From a virus: 64,000 nucleotides of DNA. The translations under genes were made by a program, and so were the position numbers. A model generated the notes under the pieces. The model was given only the letters and a program-made list of their open reading frames with translations, did not search any database and had not been told where the DNA came from. This document shows positions 25,581-32,238 of this stretch, one piece after another (position 1 is the stretch's first letter; each line of letters begins with the position of its first letter). The stretch covers positions 33,790 through 97,789 of the IMG/VR virus record IMGVR_UViG_3300007539_000011, one strand, 5' to 3'.

Positions 25581-26060
25581 CTACTCATAGTGGGGCACCT
25601 CTGTATCTTGGTGCTGTCCTGGAGTATCTTCTACCAGAATCTCCATTTCACTTCCCCCCAATACTGAATAGATGTCGCCCCCGTGCTCGTCCTTCCACTT
25701 ATTCTTTAGGTATTCTCTAAGCTTAGACTCTGCGCCCTCGGAGTACTCGAAGGGTATTGTATCCCTAAGATGACTAGTGTTGTACCACCAACCACCTTCT
25801 TCAGGCCCTCCGTAGTGGCGAGTAATTGTATATACAGATAGGTATTTTACTTTAGCCTCGCCCGAAGTGCTACAGAGCGGAGGGTCCTCTTGGTCTAGAA
25901 CCTCTAGCCCCATCCTATCTTTATACTTATACTCTAAGTAGTTAGTGATCTGAGAGGGGTCATCGTACTCGGCCTCGTAGGGAATAGCTTCTATTGGGGT
26001 CTTACTGCCCTGGGTATTACTGTATGCACATAGGTACCTGATGGCCACTGTTAGCTCCAC
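25581..26060 (-). CDS. Conserved phage protein of unknown function (159 aa)
   Basis: The central ITRHYGGPEEGGWWYNTSHL segment is a pattern I recognise from hypothetical proteins of many phages, whose role is unknown. The remaining sequence is acidic and mixed. It overlaps the upstream gene by ten bases within the early-type operon that runs from 27038 to 24870. Confidence 0.7.
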   Translation of the reverse strand: MELTVAIRYLCAYSNTQGSKTPIEAIPYEAEYDDPSQITNYLEYKYKDRMGLEVLDQEDPPLCSTSGEAKVKYLSVYTITRHYGGPEEGGWWYNTSHLRDTIPFEYSEGAESKLREYLKNKWKDEHGGDIYSVLGGSEMEILVEDTPGQHQDTEVPHYE

Positions 26061-26314
26061 TCTGCTTTGATCTTGCTGATCATAATTCTAGTCTCTTCTA
26101 GCGCGGCGTACTCCAGGGCACTTGCCATTGTCCCCGGATCTAGAGATAGCTTAATCTCTATTACACCGCAGGGGTACTGATCCCCATGCTCTTTATGGTG
26201 AGCCATGTACTCTTCGGCTTTTTCCCTTGCGTCGAAGTACTTAATAAACCAGAACTTATTGTTCCTATCTACCCTCAGCCTGTAGAGCCTTTGAGCTTCA
26301 GTTGCCACCAGCAA
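26051..26314 (-). CDS. Unknown small protein (87 aa)
   Basis: An 87-residue soluble protein with a WFIKYFDAREKAEEYMAHH segment, reminiscent of small phage proteins that convert sensor values, but with no known family. It overlaps both neighbours by 10-17 bases, which supports real translation. Confidence 0.65.
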   Translation of the reverse strand: MLVATEAQRLYRLRVDRNNKFWFIKYFDAREKAEEYMAHHKEHGDQYPCGVIEIKLSLDPGTMASALEYAALEETRIMISKIKAEWS

Positions 26315-26570
26315 CCTTCTCTAGGTAGCGCATGAAGCTTATCCAGCCGTATGCCGATATGTCAGGGCTGGCATCTTTAAGAAGAAGGGAAGTGTAGAAC
26401 TCTTCCTTAACCTCCTTCTTACCGATGATAGACCGCTGAGACTTATCCCAGAGCTTTTTGAAGTCCCCGTAAGTGTAGGCGGCGTTCCTGCAGGCAATCA
26501 GCAGGCATATCTCGGCGGGAGTGAAACCTTCTAGATCTACAGCCCACTCAGGCATGTCACTCCTCTTCAT
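26298..26570 (-). CDS. Small helical protein, paralogue of the 29316 gene (90 aa)
   Basis: The helical core FTPAEICLLIACRNAAYTYG followed by KLWDKSQ is similar to YTPAERALQLICAKAGLSYE and KLMEQSQ in the gene at 29316-29573, so the two are paralogues. The size and first helix resemble a small helix-turn-helix domain, but this is not certain. It overlaps the neighbours on both sides. Confidence 0.65.
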   Translation of the reverse strand: MKRSDMPEWAVDLEGFTPAEICLLIACRNAAYTYGDFKKLWDKSQRSIIGKKEVKEEFYTSLLLKDASPDISAYGWISFMRYLEKVAGGN

Positions 26571-26745
26571 TTCTAGAACTGATCACGCCGTCCATAAACG
26601 ATACAAAGGCTGCCTTTACTTGAGCATCTGTCCTCAGTAATTCTGCACCAATCTTACGAGTGAGCTCTAGCTCCGCCTTGATGTAGTGCTCAGGCGGAAG
26701 CTTCTCTTGGCTTTCTTTACTACGAGTACTTTCGTCTATAGCCAT
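26557..26745 (-). CDS. Unknown helical protein (62 aa)
   Basis: The frame is open up to 27042, but two small membrane genes with good ribosome sites occupy that stretch. ATG 26745 follows CTGGAGAATAAAT, so I start there (MAIDESTRSKESQEKLPPEH). The protein is helical and charged. No family is recognised. Confidence 0.65.
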   Translation of the reverse strand: MAIDESTRSKESQEKLPPEHYIKAELELTRKIGAELLRTDAQVKAAFVSFMDGVISSRNEEE

Positions 26746-26758
26746 ATTTATTCTCCAG

Positions 26759-26851
26759 CTAATATAAGTAAAGCAGAGTTGCAGCAGCTCCCAAGAGCAC
26801 TGCAAAAAGAACACAGCTGCCGTACATAGCGACTTTGTATACTGTTTCCAT
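26759..26851 (-). CDS. Very small membrane protein (30 aa)
   Basis: ATG 26851 follows AAGGAGCCCTTCCC and encodes METVYKVAMYGSCVLFAVLL, then a short hydrophobic end, a single membrane span. It lies in an alternate frame within a longer open frame, but the ribosome site and its spacing between two coupled genes support it. Confidence 0.6.
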   Translation of the reverse strand: METVYKVAMYGSCVLFAVLLGAAATLLYLY

Positions 26852-26870
26852 GGGAAGGGCTCCTTATCTG

Positions 26871-27038
26871 TCAAAGGGCCAAGCAGTACATGAGGGAAAT
26901 TCTTAGTGTAAGATAGACCACCGCATAAAACAATGTTGTAACCAACATATCCGATAGGCCTGTGTACACACTGATGTACGCATACGCGTAGCAGGTAACA
27001 AAGAGGGCGATAACGCCTGCGAGCACCATGCCGAACAT
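26871..27038 (-). CDS. Small membrane protein (55 aa)
   Basis: ATG 27038 follows AAAGGAGGAGTGC, one of the strongest ribosome sites in the window. The product has two hydrophobic spans (MFGMVLAGVIALFVTCYAYA and MLVTTLFYAVVYLTLRI). It is the first gene of the 27.0-24.9 kb operon. The role is unknown; phages often encode such proteins to alter the host membrane. Confidence 0.7.
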   Translation of the reverse strand: MFGMVLAGVIALFVTCYAYAYISVYTGLSDMLVTTLFYAVVYLTLRISLMYCLAL

Positions 27039-27147
27039 GCACTCCTCCTTTAAGCGTAAAGTAGTTGCGGCTGACTGTTACTCTTCTATGAGCACGCCAC
27101 CAGCCTGTACGATTTGAGCTGCTTCTTCACACCGTAGGCAACTATAC

Positions 27148-27219
27148 TGGGCCGCCCGGGACTCGAACCCGGAACCAATGGATTAAAAGTCCACTGCTCT
27201 ACCATTGAGCTAGCAGCCC
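27148..27219 (-). tRNA. tRNA-Lys (anticodon TTT)
   Basis: The minus strand folds into a full cloverleaf: acceptor GGGCTGC with GCGGCCC, anticodon loop CTTTTAA giving TTT, T-loop TTCGAGT, discriminator A. CCA is not encoded. Confidence 0.95.
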
Positions 27220-27242
27220 ATGCGCCCCTAGCGGGGCGCTGA

Positions 27243-28667
27243 CTAAAAGTCGTCTGTCAGCAAGACGTAGGAACTATACGCTGTTAGGGCCGACAATGCT
27301 AGGGTCGTTATACCAAGAATCTTATGGCCAGTAGGATATCTCTCCCCCCAGGTGGACAAGCCTCCATGCACAGAAAGATCCCCTGTGTTTAGGCAGAGGT
27401 TACCTTCTTGCTTATAGTCACGACCACAATCTCTGTAGTACTCACCCGCCAACCAGTTGCCCGCAGCTACCAAAGAGAGCAGGCCCCCTAGAACTACAAC
27501 AGGGTAGTTCCACTCCCCGGGCGCTTCACTGTAGTCCACCAGGCCCCTCGTTACGGCTATTCGGCCCGGCTCTACTTCGGAGTACCTATCGTATGAGCTA
27601 AGAGTGTGGATACCCAAGCCATCCTTAAGCACGTGAGTGTAGCCCCAGCCTGGAAGAGAGTCCTGTAGATATTCTCTTAGAGAATGCAGCTCAGCTTCTC
27701 TACTAGCCACCTCTCGAGTTTTCTCCGCTATGGCGGGAGACTCTACGTCTATACCGTAGGCCTCTATCTCTTCATCAAGGTACTCTTGATATCCGAATAG
27801 CTGTAGGTGCTCTAGGACTGCAGCCTTCAGAGTAGCCCCGGACACGCTATCGAAGCCCTGTACCTCTCGCAGCGCGGCTAGGTGTGATTCTCTGCCGATA
27901 GGCTCAACCCTGGGAGAGTTAAGTATCTCAAGAAATCTACTATACTTCCTAGAGTAGTCCCTCAGGTACAGCTTGTAGTGCTGTACTTTACGCAGGGCGA
28001 GATCAGAGTAGTCTGGGTACTGAATTAAATTGTCCCATAACCTGAGGCGCTCGCTAGCGCTTATACTCGGGTCAGAGTCAGATTGGGTAGCGTTCTCCAG
28101 AGCTCTCATAGCCTCCAGGTCCATAGACCGAGAAGCCCTTAGCTCTGCTACTCTAGTTGCATCAAGTAATAACCCTTCTCTTCCCTGGCGAGAGAAGCTA
28201 ACAGGCGCCTCCCCTTCCCTGGTAGTAGCGTTTAGCTTCAGAAAGAAAGCGAGCCTTCTAGACAGCTCACCAGTGTTACCTATAGAAGAAGACTCGCTGA
28301 AGACACTTGTGCCTTCTAGTGATCTAAAAACCTCTAAAGATAACCTTCCAGCTAAAAGCCTGCCTGCCACTACCCAGTCTGCCCCGACAGTTCTGCCTAT
28401 ATTTACAGAGCACATGTCGGAGCAGTCTTCTAGCTCAGTGCCTTCAGGCAGCAAAGCCTCTACGTTCTCACTACTGAGAGTCCTATAGGCGGCAGGGTCC
28501 GAGATAGTCCTGCGCACTTGCCCAGTGAGATCTATCGCAGCAGTATCTCCCTGTATATTTAGAACTAGTACACGTGGAAGGCTAGAGGACCTCTCTACTG
28601 GCTTGGGCCCTGCGCCACAGCCAAGCAGAAAAGATAAACTAGTAATGCCTACGAATAAGTATCGCAA
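27243..28667 (-). CDS. Predicted lipoprotein of unknown function (about 474 aa)
   Basis: A lipoprotein signal ends at a lipobox, SFLLGC, followed by GAGPKP, predicting export and lipid attachment at the Cys. The frame extends to ATG 28709, but TTG 28667 (giving LRYLFVGITSLSFLLGC) is a better-sized signal peptide; the start is uncertain. Residues about 45-140 resemble periplasmic-type domains. A helical middle and two hydrophobic segments near residues 395-420 and 455-480 follow. It overlaps the superinfection gene. A surface or periplasmic role after infection is likely. Confidence 0.6.
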   Translation of the reverse strand: MRYLFVGITSLSFLLGCGAGPKPVERSSSLPRVLVLNIQGDTAAIDLTGQVRRTISDPAAYRTLSSENVEALLPEGTELEDCSDMCSVNIGRTVGADWVVAGRLLAGRLSLEVFRSLEGTSVFSESSSIGNTGELSRRLAFFLKLNATTREGEAPVSFSRQGREGLLLDATRVAELRASRSMDLEAMRALENATQSDSDPSISASERLRLWDNLIQYPDYSDLALRKVQHYKLYLRDYSRKYSRFLEILNSPRVEPIGRESHLAALREVQGFDSVSGATLKAAVLEHLQLFGYQEYLDEEIEAYGIDVESPAIAEKTREVASREAELHSLREYLQDSLPGWGYTHVLKDGLGIHTLSSYDRYSEVEPGRIAVTRGLVDYSEAPGEWNYPVVVLGGLLSLVAAGNWLAGEYYRDCGRDYKQEGNLCLNTGDLSVHGGLSTWGERYPTGHKILGITTLALSALTAYSSYVLLTDDF

Positions 28668-28827
28668 AGCCAAGCAACAAGAACCAGCCAATGCCCGTCC
28701 ACCCTGCAAAGATATTAAGCAGGAAGATACCGGGGGTACGGCGCAGCTTACGGGAGCTAGCGATTATACTCGGTAGGAAGTAGGCTACAGTTATACCAAA
28801 GCCGATTACTAGAGCTTCAACGCTCAT
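28639..28827 (-). CDS. Superinfection immunity protein, T4 Imm-like (62 aa)
   Basis: Two membrane spans are arranged as in T4 Imm: a first span with FLPSIIA, then basic residues (SSRKLRRTPG), then IFLLNIFAGWTGIGWFLLLG. The family blocks DNA entry by a second phage, acting at the inner membrane. The length of 62 residues fits the family core. The ATG overlaps the end of the 53-residue gene upstream, and its 3' end overlaps the lipoprotein start. Confidence 0.8.
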   Translation of the reverse strand: MSVEALVIGFGITVAYFLPSIIASSRKLRRTPGIFLLNIFAGWTGIGWFLLLGFAILIRRHY

Positions 28828-28978
28828 CGCGCTTATTCCTCAATTGCTTGAGTGCCCACTTCGGAGGGTTCTTCATAAGATAAACCTTTTGAAGAAACTC
28901 CAAAGGATCTTTATATTCTGACTGGTTACTCCAGTTGCTTAGTACTTCAGGGTGCAACCCTTTGTGCGTCTCTTTCAT
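28817..28978 (-). CDS. Small basic protein (53 aa)
   Basis: ATG 28978 follows AAAGGAGGAACT. The frame of 53 codons encodes a soluble, Lys/Leu-rich protein (KNPPKWALKQLRNKRDER at the end). It ends inside the start of the Imm-like gene, so the two are coupled. No family recognised. Confidence 0.65.
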   Translation of the reverse strand: MKETHKGLHPEVLSNWSNQSEYKDPLEFLQKVYLMKNPPKWALKQLRNKRDER

Positions 28979-29001
28979 AGTTCCTCCTTTGAAGAGACAA
29001 G

Positions 29002-29075
29002 CGTACCAGGCAGGGCTCGAACCTGCGACCCTCGGCTTAGGAGGCCGATGCTCTATCCATCTGAGCTACTGGTAC
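29002..29075 (-). tRNA. tRNA-Arg (anticodon CCT)
   Basis: Complete cloverleaf on the minus strand: acceptor GTACCAG with CTGGTAC, anticodon loop CTCCTAA giving CCT, T-loop TTCGAGC, discriminator G. CCA is not encoded. Confidence 0.95.
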
Positions 29076-29134
29076 CTATGTCCGGGTTTACCGGACTGAG
29101 GGCACTTAGTCCAGAACTTCTACTAGCTCAAGAC

Positions 29135-29335
29135 TTACTCCTCCGTATACCCATCGAACCAAGGCCCAAACCTCTTAGTTCTACGCACAGCCTCAGGACT
29201 GGTAGCTGTGCGGCTACTTGTCTCTGGGTCCCTGCAGTGAGCCTGAGCTTCTTCCTCAGTGAGCCCTGTCTGCCCGTAGTCTCTACGAGAAGAGTCCCTG
29301 TAGAAGCGAACTATTTTATAAGTCGCCACTACCAT
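29135..29335 (-). CDS. Conserved small phage protein (66 aa)
   Basis: The sequence YKIVRFYRDSSRRDY then TGLTEEEAQAHCRDPETSS and ending WFDGYTEE is a pattern I recognise from small proteins of unknown role in many phages. ATG 29335 (MVVATYKIV) is chosen, overlapping the previous gene by 20 bases; the longer start at 29389 has no support. It lies between tRNA genes. Confidence 0.75.
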   Translation of the reverse strand: MVVATYKIVRFYRDSSRRDYGQTGLTEEEAQAHCRDPETSSRTATSPEAVRRTKRFGPWFDGYTEE

Positions 29336-29573
29336 ACCCGCTCTTAGGCCCACGCACATGATCGAGCATAGCTTCCCAGTCCTCAGCAAATGTCACTAAG
29401 TCTGATAGATAGTTCTCTTGAACCATCTTATACGAATTCCTAGGGGACACCCTAGGCTCCTTACCCTGAGACTGCTCCATAAGCTTGGAGAACTCTTCGT
29501 AGCTAAGTCCAGCTTTAGCGCAGATCAACTGAAGCGCTCTTTCTGCCGGAGTATAGTTTCGACCTCTAGCCAT
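29316..29573 (-). CDS. Small helical protein, paralogue of the 26298 gene (85 aa)
   Basis: YTPAERALQLICAKAGLSYE and the following KLMEQSQ match the gene at 26298-26570, so they share ancestry. The C-terminal half differs. The ribosome site is weak, and a short frame (29527-29622) with a good site precedes and overlaps it, possibly coupling translation. Function unknown. Confidence 0.65.
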   Translation of the reverse strand: MARGRNYTPAERALQLICAKAGLSYEEFSKLMEQSQGKEPRVSPRNSYKMVQENYLSDLVTFAEDWEAMLDHVRGPKSGYGSGDL

Positions 29574-29622
29574 AACACACGATACCCGTGCTTTTGTAGC
29601 ATCTACTGCTTTCGTTGTTCAT
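29527..29622 (-). CDS. Possible 31-aa leader peptide
   Basis: ATG 29622 follows GGAGGTAAAGC and encodes 31 residues that overlap the start of the next gene by 47 bases. It could be a real tiny protein or a coupling leader. Only the ribosome site supports it. Confidence 0.35.
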
Positions 29623-29647
29623 GCTTTACCTCCATGAACAGAGTGAG

Positions 29648-29721
29648 TACTCGGAGTGGGACTTGAACCCACGACCCCCGGTATGTAAGACCGGTGCTCT
29701 AACCAACTGAGCTACCCGAGT
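29648..29721 (-). tRNA. tRNA-Val (anticodon TAC)
   Basis: Full cloverleaf on the minus strand: acceptor ACTCGGG with TCCGAGT, anticodon loop CTTACAT giving TAC, T-loop TTCAAGT, discriminator A. CCA is not encoded. Confidence 0.95.
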
Positions 29722-29781
29722 ATAGATTCCCCACCTCAATGGAGCTTAGTGCAGTAATATTAATAAACGAGGCGGGGAAAG

Positions 29782-29854
29782 TGCTGGAAGAGGGACTTGA
29801 ACCCCCGGCCGGCTGATTACAAATCAGCAGCTCTACCAACTGAGCTATTCCAGC
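29782..29854 (-). tRNA. tRNA-Thr (anticodon TGT)
   Basis: Full cloverleaf on the minus strand: acceptor GCTGGAA with TTCCAGC, anticodon stem GCTGA/TCAGC with loop TTTGTAA giving TGT, T-loop TTCAAGT, discriminator A. CCA is not encoded. Confidence 0.93.
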
Positions 29855-29972
29855 TTAGGTCCCGCAGTACTAGGCTACCCTGCGGAGCGGTAATGGGCAA
29901 AAGGAGGAAAATCCCAAGACCCTTTGGCTTAAACTGCTCACCACAAACAATATGCACCTCCGAATCGCCTAC

Positions 29973-30054
29973 TGCCCCGGGCCGGACTCGAACCGGCACG
30001 CCTCTCGGCGGGAGATTTTAAGTCTCCTGTGTCTACCGGTTCCACCACCAGGGC
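29973..30054 (-). tRNA. tRNA-Leu (anticodon TAA)
   Basis: A type II tRNA with a long variable arm: acceptor GCCCTGG with CCGGGGC, anticodon stem GGAGA/TCTCC with loop CTTAAAA giving TAA, T-loop TTCGAGT. Confidence 0.95.
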
Positions 30055-30093
30055 ATATCCTTCCTTTCCTAGTATCAATGGCGTATATGCGCG

Positions 30094-30285
30094 TCAACAC
30101 ATTTCTGCAAGCCAAGACTCTCCTGAGGGAGTAACTCGCCAAGTGGCATCGCCCATAGTAACAATGGCGTAGGTTTCTGAAGGCTTCGATACTACTTTGA
30201 AGCCCCACTTGTTATCTTTAGAGTCTTTCGTAAGAAACTCGACGCCCTTAAGGACGATATCTACATTCTTTCTTCTATTTTTCAT
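30094..30285 (-). CDS. Unknown small protein (63 aa)
   Basis: A 63-residue basic beta-rich protein (MKNRRKNVDIVLKGVEFLTK) whose start overlaps the end of the next gene upstream by 11 bases. No family recognised; coupling supports a real gene. Confidence 0.65.
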   Translation of the reverse strand: MKNRRKNVDIVLKGVEFLTKDSKDNKWGFKVVSKPSETYAIVTMGDATWRVTPSGESWLAEMC

Positions 30286-30835
30286 CTATATCCTTTGGCC
30301 ACCAATAAGGAGGCTCCGCGTTAGTCCAAGTGGCAAACTTAGCTTTGTCTGCTACGTAGAACTTCCTATAAGACCCCACAGGGTCACTAGGATCTTTAAG
30401 ATGCTCAAGCTCAGGCCCGAATGCTAGATAAGGGGGCGTAACCTTATCCTGCCTAGGGAACAAGCACCTTCCCTCTAACCTAAGCCCTAGAGCAAACCTA
30501 AAGGCCAACTTAGCTACGCGGTAACTCTTATGCTGAGTACCGAATCTAAGCCTCTGCTGGCTACTCATGCCTATAGAATGCCTGTAAGCCCATTTAAAAT
30601 TAGGCCAGCTCTCTCCTACCCAGATCGTGCACCCATGCTTATGGTGTGCCGTCTTATAGAGGAACTTAAGCCCCTCTGGGAGCTGCTCTCTAGGGACGTT
30701 TATTAGCCCCATGCGCATCCTTACAGCTGTACACAGCATTTGAGCTGTCTCTAGCTGCATTAAAGTGACGTGTTGATCGCACAACCACCCTGCTGCTTTG
30801 AGAGGATTATGGTCCAGATAAAATACGTTCAACAT
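30275..30835 (-). CDS. Conserved phage protein, tandem copy 2 (186 aa)
   Basis: The N-terminus MLNVFYLDHNPLKAAGWLCD followed by QHVTLMQLETAQMLCTA, and the end FATWTNAEPPYWWPKD, define a family widespread in phages but of unknown function. It is a paralogue of the next gene upstream, similar throughout. In this copy several conserved positions differ (KMILE has become LMQLE), hinting at divergence of function. The two overlap by seven bases. Confidence 0.8.
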   Translation of the reverse strand: MLNVFYLDHNPLKAAGWLCDQHVTLMQLETAQMLCTAVRMRMGLINVPREQLPEGLKFLYKTAHHKHGCTIWVGESWPNFKWAYRHSIGMSSQQRLRFGTQHKSYRVAKLAFRFALGLRLEGRCLFPRQDKVTPPYLAFGPELEHLKDPSDPVGSYRKFYVADKAKFATWTNAEPPYWWPKDIDEK

Positions 30836-31380
30836 TTTTCTTTAGGCCACCAGGGTGGCGGCTCAGAGTTAGTCCAGGTGGCAAACTTAGCTTTGTCTGC
30901 TATGTAGAACCTCCTGTATGACCCCGCCGGGTCCATCGGGTTCTTTAGGTGCTCTAGTGCTGGACCGAATGCCATATAGGGAGGAGTAGTAGTCATAGAC
31001 TCAGGGAGAATAAAGTTATGCTCCTTTCTCTCTTTATGCAGGAACAACCAAGCATCCTTAGCGACCCGAAAGCTTTTATGCCTCGTACCAAATCGCTGCT
31101 TGTGTTGCGCGTGCATTTGAATAACGTGCATAAACAGCCATTGAAAGTTACTAAAGCACTCTCCCACCCATTTAGTACTGCCGTGCTTAGGATGAGCCGT
31201 CTTGTAGAGAAACTTAAGCTCGTCGGGAAGCTCTTCTCTTGGAGTATCCTCCAGGCTCATGTGAACTCTAATAGCCGTACACATCATCTGTGCAGACTCT
31301 AGAATCATCTTAGAGACATGTTGATCACACAGCCAAGTAGCGGCTATAACTGGGTCGTCATCAAGGTAGAATACGTTCAC
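30829..31380 (-). CDS. Conserved phage protein, tandem copy 1 (183 aa)
   Basis: MNVFYLDDDPVIAATWLCDQ, then HVSKMILESAQMMCTAIRVH, is the standard N-terminal pattern of a widespread phage family. KFLYKTAHPKHGSTKWVGE and the end FATWTNSEPPPWWPKEKC are shared with the downstream copy, so the pair arose by tandem duplication. Conserved His, Asp and Lys suggest an enzyme, but none is established. The start overlaps the end of the 121-residue gene. Confidence 0.8.
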   Translation of the reverse strand: MNVFYLDDDPVIAATWLCDQHVSKMILESAQMMCTAIRVHMSLEDTPREELPDELKFLYKTAHPKHGSTKWVGECFSNFQWLFMHVIQMHAQHKQRFGTRHKSFRVAKDAWLFLHKERKEHNFILPESMTTTPPYMAFGPALEHLKNPMDPAGSYRRFYIADKAKFATWTNSEPPPWWPKEKC

Positions 31381-31745
31381 TAGAACTTCTTGAGAACTCG
31401 GTGCACTTCGTAGTAGCTAAGGGCTCCGCGCTCTTCTATATCTGTGATTTCGTCTCCCAGACGTATAAACTGGTAAGACGTGTCCAGGCCTTGAGAGTCT
31501 AGCCATCTAAGGTAGTAGACTACTCTGTCTATCTTAGGATTGTCACAGAACTCGTACCACCTGGTATTCACAGAGGAGAACTCAACCAACTCTTCTTCCT
31601 CTTGCATGGTACAAAAGACGAACTTAAGCGTGTCAAGGATAGAGTCTTTACCCTCTCCTGTAACCCAAAGCTCATACTCTTCAGTCTTTCTAGAAAGCTC
31701 TTCGCTAGTAGAGAAGACCAGGGTAACATCGCTTCTATAGCTCAT
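31380..31745 (-). CDS. Unknown protein (121 aa)
   Basis: A soluble, acidic 121-residue protein starting MSYRSDVTLVFSTSEELSRK, with mixed strands and helices. The start MSYRSDV is a pattern I associate with small phage proteins of unknown role. It is the first gene after tRNA-Leu (TAG), so it may share that transcript. Confidence 0.65.
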   Translation of the reverse strand: MSYRSDVTLVFSTSEELSRKTEEYELWVTGEGKDSILDTLKFVFCTMQEEEELVEFSSVNTRWYEFCDNPKIDRVVYYLRWLDSQGLDTSYQFIRLGDEITDIEERGALSYYEVHRVLKKF

Positions 31746-31750
31746 CTAAA

Positions 31751-31832
31751 TGCCCAGGGAGGGAATCGAACCCTCACGCCCGAAGGCACAGGAACCTAAA
31801 TCCTGCGCGTCTACCAATTCCGCCACCTGGGC
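31751..31832 (-). tRNA. tRNA-Leu (anticodon TAG)
   Basis: A type II tRNA: acceptor GCCCAGG with CCTGGGC, anticodon stem CAGGA/TCCTG with loop TTTAGGT giving TAG, long variable arm, T-loop TTCGATT, discriminator A. Confidence 0.95.
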
Positions 31833-31885
31833 AGGCCCAAGCACATTGGCAGCTTTGACTCTAAAGGTCAATAGGCTCGTATAGA

Positions 31886-31895
31886 GCTTCTTATA
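31886..31895 (-). promoter_or_regulatory. Late-type promoter motif TATAAGAAGC upstream of tRNA unit
   Basis: The minus strand reads CTATTATAAGAAGC 54 bases before tRNA-Leu (TAG). It would start the tRNA and small-gene unit. Confidence 0.45.
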
Positions 31896-31992
31896 ATAGA
31901 GTTCAGCATAGCACATGCTCATCTCCTAAAAGACATTAGCAAAAGCTTATGACAGCAAACTAATAGCTTTTGCTATTGATTAGTCATAGCTA

Positions 31993-32019
31993 AAAGAAAA
32001 GTTCCTTAGGCTTTTCTTT
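31993..32019 (-). terminator. Hairpin terminator, copy 1 (minus strand)
   Basis: On the minus strand AAAGAAAAG and CTTTTCTTT pair around CCTAAGGAA and end in T residues. It follows the 69-residue gene directly. The same sequence, extending into AGCTATGAC, reappears on the plus strand at 36733-36770 and nearly so at 37434-37460. Confidence 0.75.
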
Positions 32020-32028
32020 AAACTAGAT

Positions 32029-32238
32029 TTATTCCTTACTGTACCACCCTACCCAGACAAAGCCGAACAGGGGTGATATGAACATTGGGATTGCGATCAC
32101 ATCAGGGATCCATGGAGAACCCTTAATCGCAATACAGCTCGCTGCCAAGCAGCCCAGGAGTACCTGGATTTCCCGGTTGAAGAGCTGCTTGAGTATCTCT
32201 CCCCAGCTCATCTCGGGCTCGTGCTCGGGCTCGCTCAA
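32029..32238 (-). CDS. Membrane protein (69 aa)
   Basis: After an acidic N-terminus, two hydrophobic spans (VLLGCLAASCIAI and VIAIPMFISPLFGFVWVGWY) separated by a Pro-containing turn predict a small two-span membrane protein. The start overlaps the nucleotidyltransferase-like gene by four bases. Function unknown. Confidence 0.7.
   Translation of the reverse strand: MSEPEHEPEMSWGEILKQLFNREIQVLLGCLAASCIAIKGSPWIPDVIAIPMFISPLFGFVWVGWYSKE

Noticed and set aside
26557-27042. Single 161-residue protein covering the whole open frame
   Set aside because: Three shorter genes with good ribosome sites occupy the stretch; the long frame's N-terminal part is Arg/Cys-rich shadow sequence.
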